In this document: in pieces, positions 63,098-64,000 of the stretch | How the letters are laid out: each line of letters opens with the position of its first letter | How positions within the stretch are numbered: the first letter of the stretch is position 1 | NCBI GenBank assembly: GCA_963720075.1 | Contig: CAVREG010000007.1 | Span: 1-64,000, forward strand | DNA from: PALSA-188 sp963720075 | GTDB lineage: Bacteria; Acidobacteriota; Terriglobia; Terriglobales; Acidobacteriaceae | DNA length: 64,000 nt | Direction of reading: 5' to 3' | Position numbers and translations under genes: made by a program | The notes under the pieces: generated by a model | Databases searched by the model: none | What the model saw: only the letters and a program-made list of their open reading frames with translations | What the model was told of the DNA's origin: nothing

Positions 63098-64000
63098 TCA
63101 GAACCGCGCGACGTGGGAGCTTGGGCTTGGTTGAGTTGCATATTTATCCCGTGGCACTTGAACCAAATCCGAAGGTCTGAACGTGGGCGTTACTATGGGA
63201 GGTTTCTCTAGCAGGCCGACGAGCACGGAAGTATAGGCGACGGCAAAATAAGGAAAGAATTGATACGCTTCCGGGGCAAAAAGAGCGCCCACCGCAAAAC
63301 CAATCAGCGAGCTGTGCAATGCTCCCGAGAAAAGAGTGGTTTCAACATCCAAATTCCGCATACGCCTCAGTTTTCTGAGGTTTGAAAATCCCAGCCCAAA
63401 GAACATTAAATAGAGAAGGAACGAAAAAATACCTCCTTCAACCGCAATCTGAAGGTAGGTCATGTGAACCTCGTGCCAATCTCCCGAAATAGTCATGAAA
63501 TTATTCGCGCCGATACCCAATATGGGGTGTTGCTCGATCGCTTCCACGGCGCGACGCATAAGCATCTGGCGTGCCTCGAAAGAACTGTAAGCCTTTCCTT
63601 CAATATCAGTGTTTAGATCTTCTCCCGACATCGCGGTAAAGCGATCCTTCAGTTGCCTGCCGGCCACGGCCATCAGCAGAACTGAGAACACTAGAGCAAT
63701 CACTATTAAGTAAGCGCGCTTGCCTTTGACTCCGAAGTGCCACAAGCAGACAGCTCCTGCAATAACCAGGTCTATAAATCCCGCACGGGAGGCTGTCAGA
63801 AAAAGAGAAGCAGCCATAGTCAACATGGAAAACGTCCACATCGCCTTTACCAACGCACTCTTCGAGCTGACCAGGAAAGCCAGACAAAACGGAAGTGTAA
63901 GTACAATGGCAAACGCCAGATCGTTAGGATTTCCATAAATGCCTCCCAGAACCCCGTCCAATCGGGGATGGGAGTAACCCTTTGCTATCGAGACCGCGGC
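63098..64000 (-). CDS. O-antigen ligase-like membrane protein, 5' end outside window
   Basis: The frame is open to the right edge (continuing through AVSIAKGYSHPRLDGVLGGIYGN), so the N-terminus is missing. About eight hydrophobic segments are visible. The pattern GVLGGIYGNPNDLAFAIVLTLPF, VIEQHPILGIGANNF and HMTYLQIAVEGGIF, with His and Arg in the large loop, fits the Wzy/O-antigen ligase family. It probably polymerises or ligates the exported glycan of this locus. Confidence 0.85.
   Translation of the reverse strand, partial: AAVSIAKGYSHPRLDGVLGGIYGNPNDLAFAIVLTLPFCLAFLVSSKSALVKAMWTFSMLTMAASLFLTASRAGFIDLVIAGAVCLWHFGVKGKRAYLIVIALVFSVLLMAVAGRQLKDRFTAMSGEDLNTDIEGKAYSSFEARQMLMRRAVEAIEQHPILGIGANNFMTISGDWHEVHMTYLQIAVEGGIFSFLLYLMFFGLGFSNLRKLRRMRNLDVETTLFSGALHSSLIGFAVGALFAPEAYQFFPYFAVAYTSVLVGLLEKPPIVTPTFRPSDLVQVPRDKYATQPSPSSHVARF

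Noticed and set aside
1..64000. Search for tRNA, rRNA, CRISPR, transposase or phage genes
   Set aside because: None was recognised. Short repeats exist, but no array with regular spacers.

Overview
The window looks like chromosomal DNA of an acidobacterium, probably class Terriglobia. This is inferred from gene content and repeats, not from a marker gene. The pointers are a Ser/Thr kinase fused to a PD40 propeller, the gene order uppS-cdsA-dxr-rseP-ispG, many small exported proteins of the kind common in that group, and dispersed short palindromes such as ACGGGCG-aggg-CGCCCGT and GTCATCCTGAGCG...GTCGAAGGA between genes. I saw no rRNA, tRNA, transposase, phage gene or CRISPR array.

Positions 1-10.7 kb: a kinase/PD40 gene broken by two compensating frameshifts, a 1-Cys peroxiredoxin behind an attenuator-like leader, a tandem HD-GYP protein, the lysine-pathway genes dapA (with an unusual C-terminal cysteine domain) and dapD, an exported protein, an OSBS/NAAAR-type enolase-superfamily gene, and mazG. 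Positions 10.7-23 kb: a candidate small RNA, divergent glgB and a GH57 glycosidase, eno, a Phd/VapC toxin-antitoxin pair with a leaderless-looking promoter, a YceI plus b561-like pair, a DinB protein, gpmI and a 2-hydroxyacid dehydrogenase. Positions 23.1-29.0 kb: the isoprenoid and envelope cluster uppS, cdsA, dxr, rseP, ispG.

Positions 29-39.6 kb are more mixed: a 38-codon membrane-peptide ORF and a DUF72 gene bracketed by inverted repeats, a CAP-domain protein, rmuC, small exported proteins, a DppB/DppC-type permease pair split by a ribbon-helix-helix toxin-antitoxin-like module, a CNNM/CBS protein and a HlyD-like adaptor. Positions 40-46 kb: clpC, a LolD-like ATPase, a frameshifted small gene, a response regulator lacking its phospho-acceptor, a PilZ protein and hemD. 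Positions 46-52 kb hold poorly known exported or membrane proteins, a rhomboid-like protein and an SGNH hydrolase, separated by repeat-rich gaps.

Positions 52-64 kb look like a cell-surface polysaccharide locus: a secreted beta-helix protein, an SGNH-like plus MBOAT acyltransferase pair, two convergent paralogous sulfotransferases, a double-domain glycosyltransferase, a methyltransferase-like protein, a possible deacetylase-fold protein and an O-antigen-ligase-like protein running off the right edge. Together they suggest a glycan that is polymerised, acylated and perhaps sulfated. The most interesting points are the DapA fusion, the peroxiredoxin leader, the two leaderless toxin-antitoxin promoters, the inverted-repeat-bracketed cassette and the polysaccharide locus.
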